From Candidatus Jettenia sp. AMX2 (GTDB taxonomy: Bacteria; Planctomycetota; Brocadiia; Brocadiales; Brocadiaceae), in the NCBI GenBank assembly GCA_030583665.1, contig CP129469.1, positions 1,178,001 to 1,242,000 on the forward strand: a stretch of DNA of 64,000 bases, given 5' to 3'. Shown piece after piece: positions 8,953-17,895 of this stretch. The notes under the pieces were generated by a model that saw only the letters and a list, made by a program, of their open reading frames with translations, had not been told where the DNA came from and ran no database searches. Position numbers and translations under genes: made by a program. Position 1 is the first letter of the stretch; each line of letters starts with the position of its first letter.

Positions 8953-10311
8953 TTATCCTACAGATACGGTTCTTTGGGCCTTTTGTTTTATAATCTCAGC
9001 TTTTGTAAATTTAATAAGATGTACAATAGGTCTTTTGGCAGGACATATGTATGTACAGCAACCACACTCTTTACATTCAATTATGTTATTTGCCAATGCC
9101 TGTTGAACTTCTTTTGCCTCACATTGTATGCTTAATTCGCTGGGGTTCAGTCCATAAGGACAACTGTCTATACAACGCCCACACCGGATGCATGCCTGAG
9201 AATGATAGTTCCCGGCGTGTTTTATTGCAAGAATTCCCCCCGTTCCTTTAATCGTAACAGCCGAATTTATGTTTCCTTGTGCTATTCCCATCATTGGCCC
9301 ACCGAAAATAACCTTATCAGGATTTGATATTGCCTGTACTTCTTCAAGCAAGGTTTTGACAGGTGTTCCAATGCGTACAAGAAAATTTTGCGGCTTTTCT
9401 ACCCCATCTCCTGTAACAGTAACTATGCGTTGAATAAGAGGTCTTTTGAATTTTACCGCTTCATAAATAGCGAAAGCCGTTCCTGTATTAATGACGATAG
9501 CTCCTACTTCCAAAGGTAGCTGGGTTGGTTTCAGCTCCCTGTTGAGTAATGCTTTTATAAGCTGGTGTTCAGCTCCCTGCGGATATTTTACCTCAAGGAG
9601 ATCTACCTTGATATGAGGCTCGTTTGATAAGATGTCTTTGAAGAGGGCATATGCATCTTCTTTGTTTGCCTCTATACCGATATGCGCCTGCTTGCATCCT
9701 ACACATTTCATAACCAGCTTTAAACCCTGGATAATTTCATGGGGTTTATCCATCATAAGCCGGTAGTCACAGGTAAGGTATGGCTCACATTCTGCGCCAT
9801 TCAGGACTATCGTATCAATCGTTCTGTCTTTTGGAGGTGTAAGTTTCACATGGGTTGGGAATGTGCCACCGCCTAGTCCCACAATTCCTGCTGATTTGAT
9901 ATTTTCTATAATTTCATCAGGGGTAATCCGGTCTATATCTGCAGGGATATCAGCCTCTTCCGCCCATGAATCATCATCTTCCGTTCTTTCAATGATTACT
10001 GCTGTAGATTTTATGCCAGTAAGCGGATGGGGCCAAGGGGTAACATCAATTACTTTTCCGGAAACAGAGGCATGGACGTTTGCTGAAACAAAACCCTGCG
10101 ATTCTCCAACCTGTTGGCCCTTTTTAACACTATCTCCTTTTTTGACGGTTGGTTTGCAGGGGGCTCCGATGTGTTGATTCATAAGTAAGTATACAGTCTT
10201 TGGAATAGGGGCAGGCACCTCTTTTCTATACTTTGTAAGAGATTTACCGTCTTCCCGTGGATGAATACCACCAACAAAAGTTTTTAATTTTGATGTCATA
10301 AGATTTGTCAT
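8953..10311 (-). CDS. rnfC: Rnf electron transport complex subunit C (iron-sulfur, NADH/FMN binding)
   Basis: A 452-residue cytoplasmic subunit that exchanges electrons with NAD(H). An N-terminal barrel-sandwich segment (FVGGIHPREDGK, then KKGDSVKKGQQVG) is followed by the Rossmann-like nucleotide region with VGLGGGTFPTHVKL and LNGAECEPYLTCDYRLM, an SLBB part, and two 4Fe-4S motifs near the C terminus: CIRCGRCIDSCP and CKECGCCTYICP. The start could be the ATG at 10311 or the one four codons later. It is first of a tight rnfC-D-G set and lacks the long C-terminal extension seen in some proteobacterial RnfC. Confidence 0.94.
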   Translation of the reverse strand: MTNLMTSKLKTFVGGIHPREDGKSLTKYRKEVPAPIPKTVYLLMNQHIGAPCKPTVKKGDSVKKGQQVGESQGFVSANVHASVSGKVIDVTPWPHPLTGIKSTAVIIERTEDDDSWAEEADIPADIDRITPDEIIENIKSAGIVGLGGGTFPTHVKLTPPKDRTIDTIVLNGAECEPYLTCDYRLMMDKPHEIIQGLKLVMKCVGCKQAHIGIEANKEDAYALFKDILSNEPHIKVDLLEVKYPQGAEHQLIKALLNRELKPTQLPLEVGAIVINTGTAFAIYEAVKFKRPLIQRIVTVTGDGVEKPQNFLVRIGTPVKTLLEEVQAISNPDKVIFGGPMMGIAQGNINSAVTIKGTGGILAIKHAGNYHSQACIRCGRCIDSCPYGLNPSELSIQCEAKEVQQALANNIIECKECGCCTYICPAKRPIVHLIKFTKAEIIKQKAQRTVSVG

Positions 10312-10337
10312 TTTTTAAATGATATCTTCTTTATGAT

Positions 10338-11525
10338 TTATTTCAAGACACGATCAATCTGCCTGATAGCTTGCTTTAAACGCAATTCATTTTCTACAAG
10401 GGCAAGTCTTAAATATCCTTCTCCATTCTCCCCAAATGCAATACCTGGTGCAACAGCAACTTCTGCTTCGTTAATCAGTTTGAAGGCAAAATCTACCGAA
10501 CCCATAGAGCGGTATTTTTCAGGAATTGGTGCCCATACAAACATAGATGCCTTTGGTTTTTTTATATTCCATCCAATGCGGTTAAGTCCGTCGCAGAGTA
10601 TATCCCTTCTGGTCTGGTAAATTTTAGCCTGTTCTTTTGCATAGGTATTGCATTCCCGAAGTGCAATGATTGAAGCAATTTGCACTGGCTGGAAAATCCC
10701 GTAATCATAATATCCCTTCACCTTTGCAAGGGTACTGACAATTTCTTTATTCCCAACACAAAATCCTAATCTCCAGCCTGCCATATTAAATGATTTTGAC
10801 ATTGTATTGAATTCCACACCTACCTCTTTTGCTCCTTTGGCCTGTAAGAAACTTGGGGCTTTATAGCCATCAAAGGTAATCTCACAGTATGCAAAATCGT
10901 GAACAATGATAATATTGTGTTTTTTGGCAAAAGCTACTATTTTTTCAAAAAAATCCAGATCAACCGTTGCAGCAGTAGGATTGTGTGGAAAGTTCAGAAT
11001 AATTATTTTGGGTTTGGGGATAAGGCTCCTGGCTGTATTAAATAAATTGGGCAAAAAGTCTTCCTCTGCTGATAGTGGCACACTGACAACGCTTCCCCCC
11101 GCTAAGTTGACTGCGTGAATATGAATGGGAAATGCGGGATTAGGTACAAGAGCAATATCACCTGTTTCCAGTAATCCCAGGCACAGATGTGATATTCCTT
11201 CTTTTGATCCAATAGTACAAACCACCTCATCCGGATCCAATAAAACATTAAATTGTTTTTCGTAATATTTTGCAATTTCTCGTCTGAGGTTATATATACC
11301 ATTGGCCGAAACCGTATAACGGTGATTTCTTGGATCCTGTACTGCGTCGCATAATTTCTGAATAATTGGCTGCGGAGTCGGGTCATTTGGATTTCCCATT
11401 CCCAAATCAATCACATCGATATTATTACGTCTTTTCTCGTACTTTAACGCATTGAGTCTGCCAAAAAGGTACGGTGGTAACCGTTTAACCCTGTTAGCGA
11501 CTTGTATTGTAAATTCTTCTGACAT
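10338..11525 (-). CDS. alaC: class I aminotransferase, AlaC-type
   Basis: A 395-residue PLP-dependent aminotransferase closely resembling E. coli AlaC (glutamate-pyruvate transaminase). Shared blocks are RLPPYLFGRLNALK, VIDLGMGNPNDPTP, TIGSKEGISHLCL, VPNPAFPIHIHAV, the VHDFAYCEITFDG strand, and the PLP lysine in TMSKSFNMAGWRLGF. It probably makes alanine from pyruvate. Related LL-diaminopimelate and aspartate aminotransferases share the fold, so substrate is inferred. It lies just upstream of rnfC on the same strand with a 26-bp gap and may share a transcript. Confidence 0.88.
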   Translation of the reverse strand: MSEEFTIQVANRVKRLPPYLFGRLNALKYEKRRNNIDVIDLGMGNPNDPTPQPIIQKLCDAVQDPRNHRYTVSANGIYNLRREIAKYYEKQFNVLLDPDEVVCTIGSKEGISHLCLGLLETGDIALVPNPAFPIHIHAVNLAGGSVVSVPLSAEEDFLPNLFNTARSLIPKPKIIILNFPHNPTAATVDLDFFEKIVAFAKKHNIIIVHDFAYCEITFDGYKAPSFLQAKGAKEVGVEFNTMSKSFNMAGWRLGFCVGNKEIVSTLAKVKGYYDYGIFQPVQIASIIALRECNTYAKEQAKIYQTRRDILCDGLNRIGWNIKKPKASMFVWAPIPEKYRSMGSVDFAFKLINEAEVAVAPGIAFGENGEGYLRLALVENELRLKQAIRQIDRVLK

Positions 11526-11591
11526 TGAATTAACTAAGATAAAAAAATAACTACCTATTGGATGAATATAAGATGTGTATTCGTGTTAATC

Positions 11592-12542
11592 TTAATTCAA
11601 GTTTTTCGTGATAGAGGCTTTTTCTATCAGGCTGATGAGCCAGGGTCCTAGTTTTTCTCTATAATGTTGATCCCTGATGATTTTTTCCAGATCCCCTTTA
11701 ACGGACTGGAAACTTTTATTGCTGGCTGCCGTTCTGTTTGTAATCTTGATGATATGAAATCCGTGGTCGGTCCGGATAATGTTGCTTAGTTCTCCGATCT
11801 TCAGATTTGCTACTTCTCTTCCCATTCTGTCATTTGGGCTAAAAGTTTGCATCTTGCCACCTCTGGCTGCAGATACCCGATCGATAGATTCATTTCTTGC
11901 AAGGGTTTCAAAATCAGCCCCCATTCGTAATTTTCTCAGTGCCTCTTCAGCTTCACGACGAGTTTTATAGACAATCTGGCTGGCCTCTATTTTTTCACCG
12001 TATTCCTGGTCATACACCCTTTTCAGTTCTTCTTCCGTGATAGTAATTGTGTCGGCCATAGTCTTTTCTACAAGGAGTTCAATCTCTGCCTGTTTTCTCA
12101 TTTTTGTTGCTATTTTTTGTTCGAACTGTTCGTATGTGGTACCAACCCTGGCGAGTTCTCTTTCAAGGTCTGCCTTCTCTTTTATGTTATTCGTCCGCAT
12201 TAAAGCCTCAACTTCTTCATTGACCATCTTTTTTAACCTTTGTTCAACCTCATTGCGGGTAACACTAACCCCTCTCTTTTCTGCTTCCTGATATATCAAG
12301 GTCCTTCTGATAAGAATCTCCAAGGCATCCTCCCCGTAAGTTTCGATTAACAGGTCGGAAAGCTCTTGCCGTGTTATCTTTTGTCCGTTAACAATTGCAG
12401 CTATATTAACATCTGTGATAACCGCAGGCTCATTTCCTGGCAATATGCGCGGGTTTGTTTCTCTCCCGAAAATTGTTTTATGAGAAACAATTTCTAAAAA
12501 AAGAATTAAAACAGAAAGATAAACTATCGTGGCGTTTCTCAT
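11592..12542 (-). CDS. periplasmic peptidyl-prolyl isomerase / chaperone (SurA/PrsA type)
   Basis: A 316-residue exported protein. Residues 1-25 form a signal peptide-like hydrophobic segment (TIVYLSVLILFLEIVS). A SurA-type N-terminal chaperone region follows (AAIVNGQKITRQEL, with long charged helices to about 165). A single parvulin rotamase domain runs from about 175 to 280: ASQIVYKTRREAEEALRKL, ARGGKMQTF, GELSNIIRTDHGFHIIKI. It should help outer-membrane or secreted proteins fold. SurA has two parvulin domains and PrsA is a lipoprotein. This one has neither feature, so no gene symbol is given. Confidence 0.85.
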   Translation of the reverse strand: MRNATIVYLSVLILFLEIVSHKTIFGRETNPRILPGNEPAVITDVNIAAIVNGQKITRQELSDLLIETYGEDALEILIRRTLIYQEAEKRGVSVTRNEVEQRLKKMVNEEVEALMRTNNIKEKADLERELARVGTTYEQFEQKIATKMRKQAEIELLVEKTMADTITITEEELKRVYDQEYGEKIEASQIVYKTRREAEEALRKLRMGADFETLARNESIDRVSAARGGKMQTFSPNDRMGREVANLKIGELSNIIRTDHGFHIIKITNRTAASNKSFQSVKGDLEKIIRDQHYREKLGPWLISLIEKASITKNLN

Positions 12543-12666
12543 TTCAATACATTAGCTATTGTCTAGGGTTTAGAAATGAATTATAAAATTGAATTTCGAT
12601 TATATCAAAGTTAAAATTAATGTGTCAATGTTTTTTAACTATAGTATGAAATTTAAGGAGATATAT

Positions 12667-13236
12667 GTGACTGTGATTATCCTGGCAGGTGGGAAAAGCC
12701 GGAGGATGGGATCTAATAAGGCTTTTCTTAAATATGGAAATAAAACATTTATTGAGCATCAAATAGCGAAATTAAAGACGATTTTTTCCGAGATTATTAT
12801 TTCTTCAAATGATCATAATATCTATGAAGGTCTGAATTTACCTGTTGTGTCTGATGTTATCCCGGAGAAGGGGCCACTGAGTGGTATTTGTGCAGGATTA
12901 CTCTATACAAAAAATTCTCATGTCTTTGTGATTGCCTGTGATATGCCTTTTGTCTGCGAAAATGCGATCATGTATCTGAAAGAATATACCGGTAAGTATG
13001 ACGTTGTAGTACCACAGACGGAATATGGCTTGGAACCTATGCATGCTTTTTATTCAAAAAAATGCATTCAGCCGATGTATCGCCATATCAAAGAAGGTAA
13101 ATTGCGAATTATTGATTTTTTTTCTGAGGTCAATGTAAAGGTTGTTGATAAGAAAGAATTCAAGAATCTGGGCGCGATTGAACACCCTCTTCTTAATCTG
13201 AACACCCCCGATGAATATAAGAAATATATTACATAA
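12667..13236 (+). CDS. mobA: molybdenum cofactor guanylyltransferase
   Basis: MobA attaches GMP to molybdopterin to make the guanine dinucleotide cofactor. Visible motifs are the nucleotide-binding LAGGKSRRMGSNKAF at the very N terminus, PEKGPLSGICAGL, and ACDMPFV with the metal-binding Asp. The open frame reaches back to 12589, but an AAGGAG ribosome-binding site at 12655-12660 sits 6 bp before a GTG at 12667. That start gives 189 residues and the usual family N terminus, so it is chosen. It is divergent from the parvulin gene and convergent with the TPR gene (2-bp gap). Confidence 0.9.
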   Translation: MTVIILAGGKSRRMGSNKAFLKYGNKTFIEHQIAKLKTIFSEIIISSNDHNIYEGLNLPVVSDVIPEKGPLSGICAGLLYTKNSHVFVIACDMPFVCENAIMYLKEYTGKYDVVVPQTEYGLEPMHAFYSKKCIQPMYRHIKEGKLRIIDFFSEVNVKVVDKKEFKNLGAIEHPLLNLNTPDEYKKYIT

Positions 13237-13238
13237 AC

Positions 13239-14111
13239 TTAATTAAGATGGCCTTTAAGGCGCTCGTATTCTGCAAATGCTTTTTCTGCCTCTGCCTTCA
13301 TTCCTTTCTTTCTATACGCAAGACCTAAGTTATAATAAACATTCGGCGTGTTTGGTTCCAGCGCAGCAACCTTCTGAAATTCTTTTATTGCTTCGTCGTA
13401 CATACCCCTTTTACCATATTCTATGCCTCTCTCATTAATTTTTGTTATATCCAACTCACTAACCGTTCTCTCTGGCTGACGGACTGTCTCTCGTCTTTGT
13501 TCTTCGGATACCATGGTTACCTGCGCAGGAGATACTGTTGGCTTTTGAAGAGGGGCTTGAGGTTCCGGTGAAACAGAACCCTTGTTCATTTCCGCAACTG
13601 AGGGTTTTTTCTCTGCTGTTTTTTGAGTTGTACTTCTCGTACTGGTCTGGGTTTTCTGTGTTGTTACTGCTGATGCTGAACCTACGGGTCTTTTTACTAT
13701 CTGTGTTTTTTCTTTTAATAACTTATTATAAGCGACCTCCAGTCTTTTATAAGCGACTTCCAGCGATGCGGTCTTTCTCTTCAAGCTGTTATGTTCGTTT
13801 TCCAGCGCTGATTGTTTTGCCTGAAGTTGAGCATAGGCTCTGGATAATTTGTCTTTTTCAGATGAAATGGCGCTGACTTTTTCCTGAAGGTTTTGATTTG
13901 CTGCTTCAAGGTTGGATGCTTTTCGTTCCAGCGTGGTAAAGTTATTGTCCAGTGTTATTTTAAAGTGCCTCAAAGCACTATCCTGAAATCTCTTTTCCTG
14001 TTTTTCAAATTTATACGGATTTTCCCAACCAAAAGTTACATTATACCCTATTGTTATCAATGCAATCAATGAGATCAAAGGAATTATTATAACTTTAACA
14101 ACCTTTTTCAT
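13239..14111 (-). CDS. membrane-anchored coiled-coil and TPR protein
   Basis: From the N terminus there is a membrane or signal-anchor segment (VVKVIIIPLISLIALITIGY), then a long heptad-like coiled coil from about residue 45 to 140 (LERKASNLEAANQNLQEKVS and on). A Ser/Thr/Pro/Gln-rich linker follows to about 220, then two TPR-like repeats at the C terminus (YGKRGMYDEAIKEFQKVAAL and VYYNLGLAYRKKGMKAEAEK). The start is the ATG at 14111, 9 bp from a perfect AGGAGG at 14121-14126. An upstream TTG at 14129 overlaps the edge of that site and is rejected. Probably an envelope-anchored scaffold. Partner unknown. Confidence 0.8.
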   Translation of the reverse strand: MKKVVKVIIIPLISLIALITIGYNVTFGWENPYKFEKQEKRFQDSALRHFKITLDNNFTTLERKASNLEAANQNLQEKVSAISSEKDKLSRAYAQLQAKQSALENEHNSLKRKTASLEVAYKRLEVAYNKLLKEKTQIVKRPVGSASAVTTQKTQTSTRSTTQKTAEKKPSVAEMNKGSVSPEPQAPLQKPTVSPAQVTMVSEEQRRETVRQPERTVSELDITKINERGIEYGKRGMYDEAIKEFQKVAALEPNTPNVYYNLGLAYRKKGMKAEAEKAFAEYERLKGHLN

Positions 14112-14344
14112 TTTCATTCCCCTCCTCAAAAAGTGATTTGAATTATACCGTATTTACAACATATATATTATATTGAACAAAGTAAATTGCAAGTAATTTT
14201 AATCAAATTATAGTGAAATTCAGTGGATTTCAAGAATGTTTTTTTAGACAGTATAATTCTTTTTGCATTGACTTCTCTTAAAAATGTCAATAATATAGAT
14301 GCAGGATTAAATTATCCACACTGACCCTTATGGAGTAATGGTAG

Positions 14345-14536
14345 ATGAAAAATAAAAAAACCAGGAAAAGTATTTGCTTTGGGTGTAATTATGCAATTAT
14401 TCTTGATGGAAAACTAGCTTTTTGCAACGTTCTTATGCGTGATGTAGCCTATAAATCCTGCACTGCATTTGAAAGAAACTGGCAAATAGATGACATTGTT
14501 CAGGAAAAAACGAGAGAGAGAAGGAAGAAACAATAA
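14345..14536 (+). CDS. small cysteine-containing protein, possible zinc ribbon
   Basis: A 63-residue basic protein of unknown function. It has a CxxC pair (SICFGCNY, about residues 11-14) and two further cysteines (AFCNV and KSCTAF), which could form a four-cysteine metal site. The ATG is preceded by TGGAGTAATGGTAG, a modest ribosome-binding site. A strong hairpin terminator lies 20 bp after the stop, so it is a complete small transcription unit. I do not recognise the family. Confidence 0.6.
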   Translation: MKNKKTRKSICFGCNYAIILDGKLAFCNVLMRDVAYKSCTAFERNWQIDDIVQEKTRERRKKQ

Positions 14537-14556
14537 AAATATTTCTTGTTTTAAGT

Positions 14557-14595
14557 AAAAAGGGATAATTCTCCGAGGGAATTATCCCTTTTTTT
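14557..14595 (+). terminator. intrinsic terminator after the small cysteine protein gene
   Basis: A 14-bp perfect stem (AAAAAGGGATAATT at 14557-14570 with its complement at 14580-14593), extended inward by a few pairs around a short CGA loop, and ending in a run of Ts. Since the A-tract and T-tract pair, it can also work in the other direction. Confidence 0.85.
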
Positions 14596-14653
14596 ATAGA
14601 AATATTTGCAAAGAAACATCCCTTTGCGCCATTTGTCGCCATGGCTAATTTTA

Positions 14654-14682
14654 TTGACTACTTTTTTGATATATGCTAGACT
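14654..14682 (+). promoter_or_regulatory. candidate sigma-70 promoter for the dksA-like gene and lspA
   Basis: TTGACT at 14654-14659 and TAGACT at 14677-14682 are separated by 17 bp. They would give a leader of roughly 165 bases before the dksA-like gene. The -10 element matches only four of six consensus positions, so this is tentative. Confidence 0.35.
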
Positions 14683-14851
14683 TTTGAAAATTTAATCCTA
14701 TCATTGAAGTTGTTATTTATAATGACATCGTATTTTCGTAATTCCGGTACGCTATCAACGGTTAACTAAACATTGTGGCAATGGACGGTAAAAGAGAAAA
14801 GCACTATATTTTATTGATAAATTTCTTAATTTACCATGGAGATGAAGAGTG

Positions 14852-15220
14852 ATGAAAGAAGAATTTGCACAATATAAAAAGCTTCTTTTAGTATTAAGAG
14901 AGAGGCTGGTAGGCAAGGTTGATTCAATGCATGGAGAAGCCTTGAAAAGGTCCAGGCAGGATGCATCAGGTGATTTATCGAATGTGCCAATTCATATGGC
15001 GGATGTAGGTACCGACAATTACGAAAGAGATCTTATGATTGAACTCATACAATCCGGTGAACAAAGTTTACGCGATATAGATACCGCTCTTGAGAAAATC
15101 GAAGAAGGTAGTTATGGTATTTGTGAAATGTGCTCAAAAAAAATAAACAAGGAGCGATTAAAAGCCCTTCCTCATGCAAAACTTTGCATCGATTGTCAGA
15201 GAGAGGAAGAAATAGGGTAA
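14852..15220 (+). CDS. DksA/TraR-family zinc-finger protein
   Basis: A 122-residue member of the DksA/TraR family: an N-terminal coiled coil (residues 1-75), then a four-cysteine zinc finger CEMCSKKI...LPHAKLCIDCQ at the C terminus. DksA-like proteins enter the RNA polymerase secondary channel and modulate initiation, often with ppGpp. The acidic tip expected in true DksA is only loosely present, so it may be a YbiI/TraR-like relative. A GTG at 14849 directly precedes the ATG at 14852. The ATG is preferred. It lies 16 bp upstream of lspA, a common pairing in several phyla. Confidence 0.85.
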   Translation: MKEEFAQYKKLLLVLRERLVGKVDSMHGEALKRSRQDASGDLSNVPIHMADVGTDNYERDLMIELIQSGEQSLRDIDTALEKIEEGSYGICEMCSKKINKERLKALPHAKLCIDCQREEEIG

Positions 15221-15236
15221 AAATCTGTTTATACTT

Positions 15237-15704
15237 ATGAAAAATATACCTGCATTTCTTGGTATTACTCTGGGCGGTGTTGCCGTTGATCTTTTATCTA
15301 AATGGATTGTTTTCTCACAAATAGATAAATTTGAAAAAGTAACTTTAATTCCAAGATTATTGAATATATTGCGCAGTGAAAATGAGGGTATTATTTTTGG
15401 AATATTTCCTGGCAGAACTAATGCATTTATCTTTTTTTCAGCTCTGGCAATTATCATAATTTTATGTCTTTATTTTTGGTCAGAAGAAACAACTTTTATA
15501 CCGAATATTGCATTAGGGTTTATACTTGGGGGAGCAATCGGAAATCTGTGGGATCGGATATGGTATGGTCATGTAAGGGATTTTATAGATTTTCATATTG
15601 GTAATAAATATCACTGGCCTACTTTTAACGTAGCCGACAGTCTGATTTGTGTTGGTATTTCTATTATGATCTTTAGTTCTTTTTTCATGGAAAAACCAAA
15701 ATAA
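15237..15704 (+). CDS. lspA: lipoprotein signal peptidase (signal peptidase II)
   Basis: A 155-residue inner-membrane aspartyl protease with four hydrophobic segments that cleaves prolipoproteins before the lipidated cysteine. The catalytic aspartates are Asp115 in GHVRDFIDFH and Asp134 in FNVADS. The family Asn/Arg block GNLWDRI precedes them. Many lipoproteins in the window (for example at 43324, 44706, 44757, 62744) are likely substrates. The last codons form one arm of a 22-bp perfect inverted repeat. Confidence 0.95.
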   Translation: MKNIPAFLGITLGGVAVDLLSKWIVFSQIDKFEKVTLIPRLLNILRSENEGIIFGIFPGRTNAFIFFSALAIIIILCLYFWSEETTFIPNIALGFILGGAIGNLWDRIWYGHVRDFIDFHIGNKYHWPTFNVADSLICVGISIMIFSSFFMEKPK

Positions 15705-15735
15705 TGGTAACAATTTGGTTTTTCCATGAAAAAAG
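15679..15735 (+). repeat. 22-bp perfect inverted repeat at the lspA 3' end
   Basis: 15679-15700 and 15714-15735 are exact reverse complements over 22 bp, with a 13-base loop containing the lspA stop codon. The left arm is lspA coding sequence. It would form a strong hairpin in the mRNA. No T-tract follows, so classical termination is doubtful, but mRNA 3'-end protection or attenuation is possible. Confidence 0.8.
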
Positions 15736-15842
15736 AAGGGCGAAGCATTTACTCTAATCGGTATAAATACACTCATACCAAACAAGATAAAACGCTTCTT
15801 CCCTGCAAGATAAGGATTTTTTCAAAAAACTAAATTGTTACA
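15706..15842. mobile_element. MITE-like element with imperfect terminal inverted repeats
   Basis: The left end GGTAACAATTTGG and the right end read in reverse (TGTAACAATTTAG) are inverted copies, and both are followed by poly-T. The segment is flanked by the direct repeat AATAAT at 15700-15705 and 15843-15848, as a target duplication would be. It has no coding capacity. A 24-base stretch at its right end (15820-15843) recurs with one mismatch at 32802-32825. Short A/T-rich flanks could match by chance, so the element call is tentative. Confidence 0.4.
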
Positions 15843-15852
15843 AATAATGTAT

Positions 15853-16716
15853 CTATTCACTATTCTGAGTCAGATGCTGATATCCTTTCAGTAAATCCAA
15901 TGTGGTCTTACCTGGTTTACCGGTACCGATAGTCCTTCCATCAATCTTGACAACAGGAATAATTTCTGCGGCAGTTCCTGTTAAAAAACATTCTTCGGCA
16001 ATATACAGGTCATATCGTGTCATGAATTCTTCTTTCACCAGTATTCCCATTTCAGTTGCCAGTTTCATTACGGTATTCCTTGTGATTCCAATGAGTATTC
16101 CGGCGCTTTCCGGAGGTGTTAAGAGGGCATTGTTTTTAACAATAAAGATATTATCTCCCGCACATTCAGCCACGTATCCATCCTTATTAAGCATGAGTGC
16201 TTCACCTGCCCCTGCTTGTATTGCTTCTAATTTTGCAAGAATATTATTCAGATAATTCAGGGACTTTATTTTAGGATCAAGGGCAGAAAAATGGTTTCTT
16301 ATTGTTGGTACTGTTATAATATTCAACCCATTTTCATAGAGGGCTTTTGAGTACAGTTCAATGGTGTCCGCAATAATAATGACCTGCGGTGCTGAACACT
16401 TGTTGGGATCAAGTCCGAGTTTTCCAACTCCTCTGGTAACAATAAGGCGGATATAGGAATCCTTTAGATTATTTGCCTCTAGAGTTTTTTTTATGGCATT
16501 AGCCATTTCTTCTTTTGTTAACGGAATTTGAAGAGAAATAGCAGTTGCTGAATCATACAATCTGTCAAGATGCTGATCTAGGGTGAATAGTTTTCCGTTA
16601 TACGCGCGTATACCCTCGAATACTCCGTCACCATAGAGTAAGCCATGGTCAAAGACAGATATCTTGGCATCTTCCTCTGGAACTATTTGACCACTTATAT
16701 AAATTTTTAATCCCAT
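15853..16716 (-). CDS. ilvE: branched-chain amino acid aminotransferase (class IV)
   Basis: A 287-residue fold-type IV PLP enzyme that performs the last step of valine, leucine and isoleucine synthesis. Family marks are SVFDHGLLYGDGVFEGIRAY, IRLIVTRGVGKLGLDP, the PLP lysine in PKIKSLNYLNNILAK, EALMLNKDGYVAEC, and FLTGTAAEIIPV. D-amino-acid aminotransferase shares the fold, but the FEGIRAY and GTAAEI blocks favour IlvE. The ATG at 16716 has AAAGGAG upstream. It lies 25 bp after the lolD-like gene on the same strand. Confidence 0.9.
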   Translation of the reverse strand: MGLKIYISGQIVPEEDAKISVFDHGLLYGDGVFEGIRAYNGKLFTLDQHLDRLYDSATAISLQIPLTKEEMANAIKKTLEANNLKDSYIRLIVTRGVGKLGLDPNKCSAPQVIIIADTIELYSKALYENGLNIITVPTIRNHFSALDPKIKSLNYLNNILAKLEAIQAGAGEALMLNKDGYVAECAGDNIFIVKNNALLTPPESAGILIGITRNTVMKLATEMGILVKEEFMTRYDLYIAEECFLTGTAAEIIPVVKIDGRTIGTGKPGKTTLDLLKGYQHLTQNSE

Positions 16717-16741
16717 TGATGTATTCCTGCTCCTTTCCTAA

Positions 16742-17440
16742 TCATTCCAGAATACGTCCATCGGTAATTCTGATAATACGTCCGGCATGTTTCGCTATTT
16801 CTTCATCATGCGTTACGATTACAAGCGTTTGATGTAAGGTTTTATTGAGTTCCAGGATCAATTCGAGGATTTCAAGACCTGTCTTTGTATCCAGGTTACC
16901 TGTAGGTTCATCACACAAGAGTAATTCGGGATTATTAATTAATGCCCGGACAATTGCGACCCGCTGTCGTTCACCTCCGGAGAGTTGAGATGGTTTGTGA
17001 GTTAGTCTGTCGCCCAATCCGACTCTTTGGAGTAAAGAGATTGCTGCCTTTTTATAATTCCCGTTTGTTGATTTTTTGCTCAAAAAATTAGTTCCAATGA
17101 AGACTGGCAGCAAGGTATTTTCTAAAGCAGTAAAATCAGGGAGAAGATGATAAAACTGAAATACAAATCCAAATGTTCTGTTTCTTACCTCTGCTTGTTT
17201 TCGTGCGTTTAATCTGGTCAGATCTGTTCCTCTGTATATTACAGAACCGGCGGTAGGGGTATCCAGTATCCCCATGATATGAAGCAGGGTGCTTTTCCCT
17301 GCCCCCGATGCCCCGATAATTACTACAATTTCCCCCTTCTCAATAGATATATTTATTCCCTGCAACACAGGCAGTGTCCGCTCGCCATTTTTGTATTCTT
17401 TAAATATATTGATGGTTTGTAATAAACTATTACTTCCCAT
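16742..17440 (-). CDS. lolD: ABC transporter ATP-binding protein, LolD/MacB-type
   Basis: A 232-residue ATPase with Walker [17 protein letters not shown]-loop [12 protein letters not shown], signature [15 protein letters not shown], Walker [13 protein letters not shown] and the H-loop VTHDEE. The LPDFTALEN and DEPTGNLD blocks place it in the LolD/MacB/FtsE group. LolCDE extracts lipoproteins from the inner membrane. No permease partner (LolC/E) is beside it, so the exact transport role is inferred. Confidence 0.8.
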   Translation of the reverse strand: MGSNSLLQTINIFKEYKNGERTLPVLQGINISIEKGEIVVIIGASGAGKSTLLHIMGILDTPTAGSVIYRGTDLTRLNARKQAEVRNRTFGFVFQFYHLLPDFTALENTLLPVFIGTNFLSKKSTNGNYKKAAISLLQRVGLGDRLTHKPSQLSGGERQRVAIVRALINNPELLLCDEPTGNLDTKTGLEILELILELNKTLHQTLVIVTHDEEIAKHAGRIIRITDGRILE

Positions 17441-17895
17441 GATATTTTTTAATTACTTTATCCTTTGGCTTCATTGAGATAATTGTAGCCAAAAACTATA
17501 TCATACAGGTAACTGTTAGTCAAATTTTTATTTAGGGCTTTCTGACATTTCGCAGGATTTCACCAAATACCATTTGACATGAATGAATAAAATTTGGTAG
17601 TATCCGCAAAAAACTTCAAAGTTCGTATCGGGAAATCGTTTTCTTGATATGATAGTATTGCCTGCCAGCTGGAAAATAAGAAAGCAGATCATTTTTGCTA
17701 AAGTATATCCACTGAGACATGCAAATTCCACTATTCTGAACAAATATTTTTATAAAAAGGATGAAGTATTATCGTATTCCGGCCGTTTTACCTTGTTTTT
17801 CATGATAATGGTTTTTCCTTAAATTTACCAGACGTGACAAAAAATATTTTCTTAACTCACTAATTATAACTGTAATCTTTAATCAGAGGTGAAGG
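17441..17895. other. intergenic region upstream of the subtilase gene
   Basis: Some 455 bp between the divergent lolD-like and subtilase genes. A 71-codon minus-strand frame (17528-17743) has neither ribosome-binding site nor recognisable content and is not called. No clean promoter, repeat or hairpin stands out. Confidence 0.4.

Noticed and set aside
17528-17743. 71-codon minus-strand frame upstream of the subtilase
   Set aside because: No ribosome-binding site, no recognisable domain, Cys/aromatic-rich composition like random A/T sequence.
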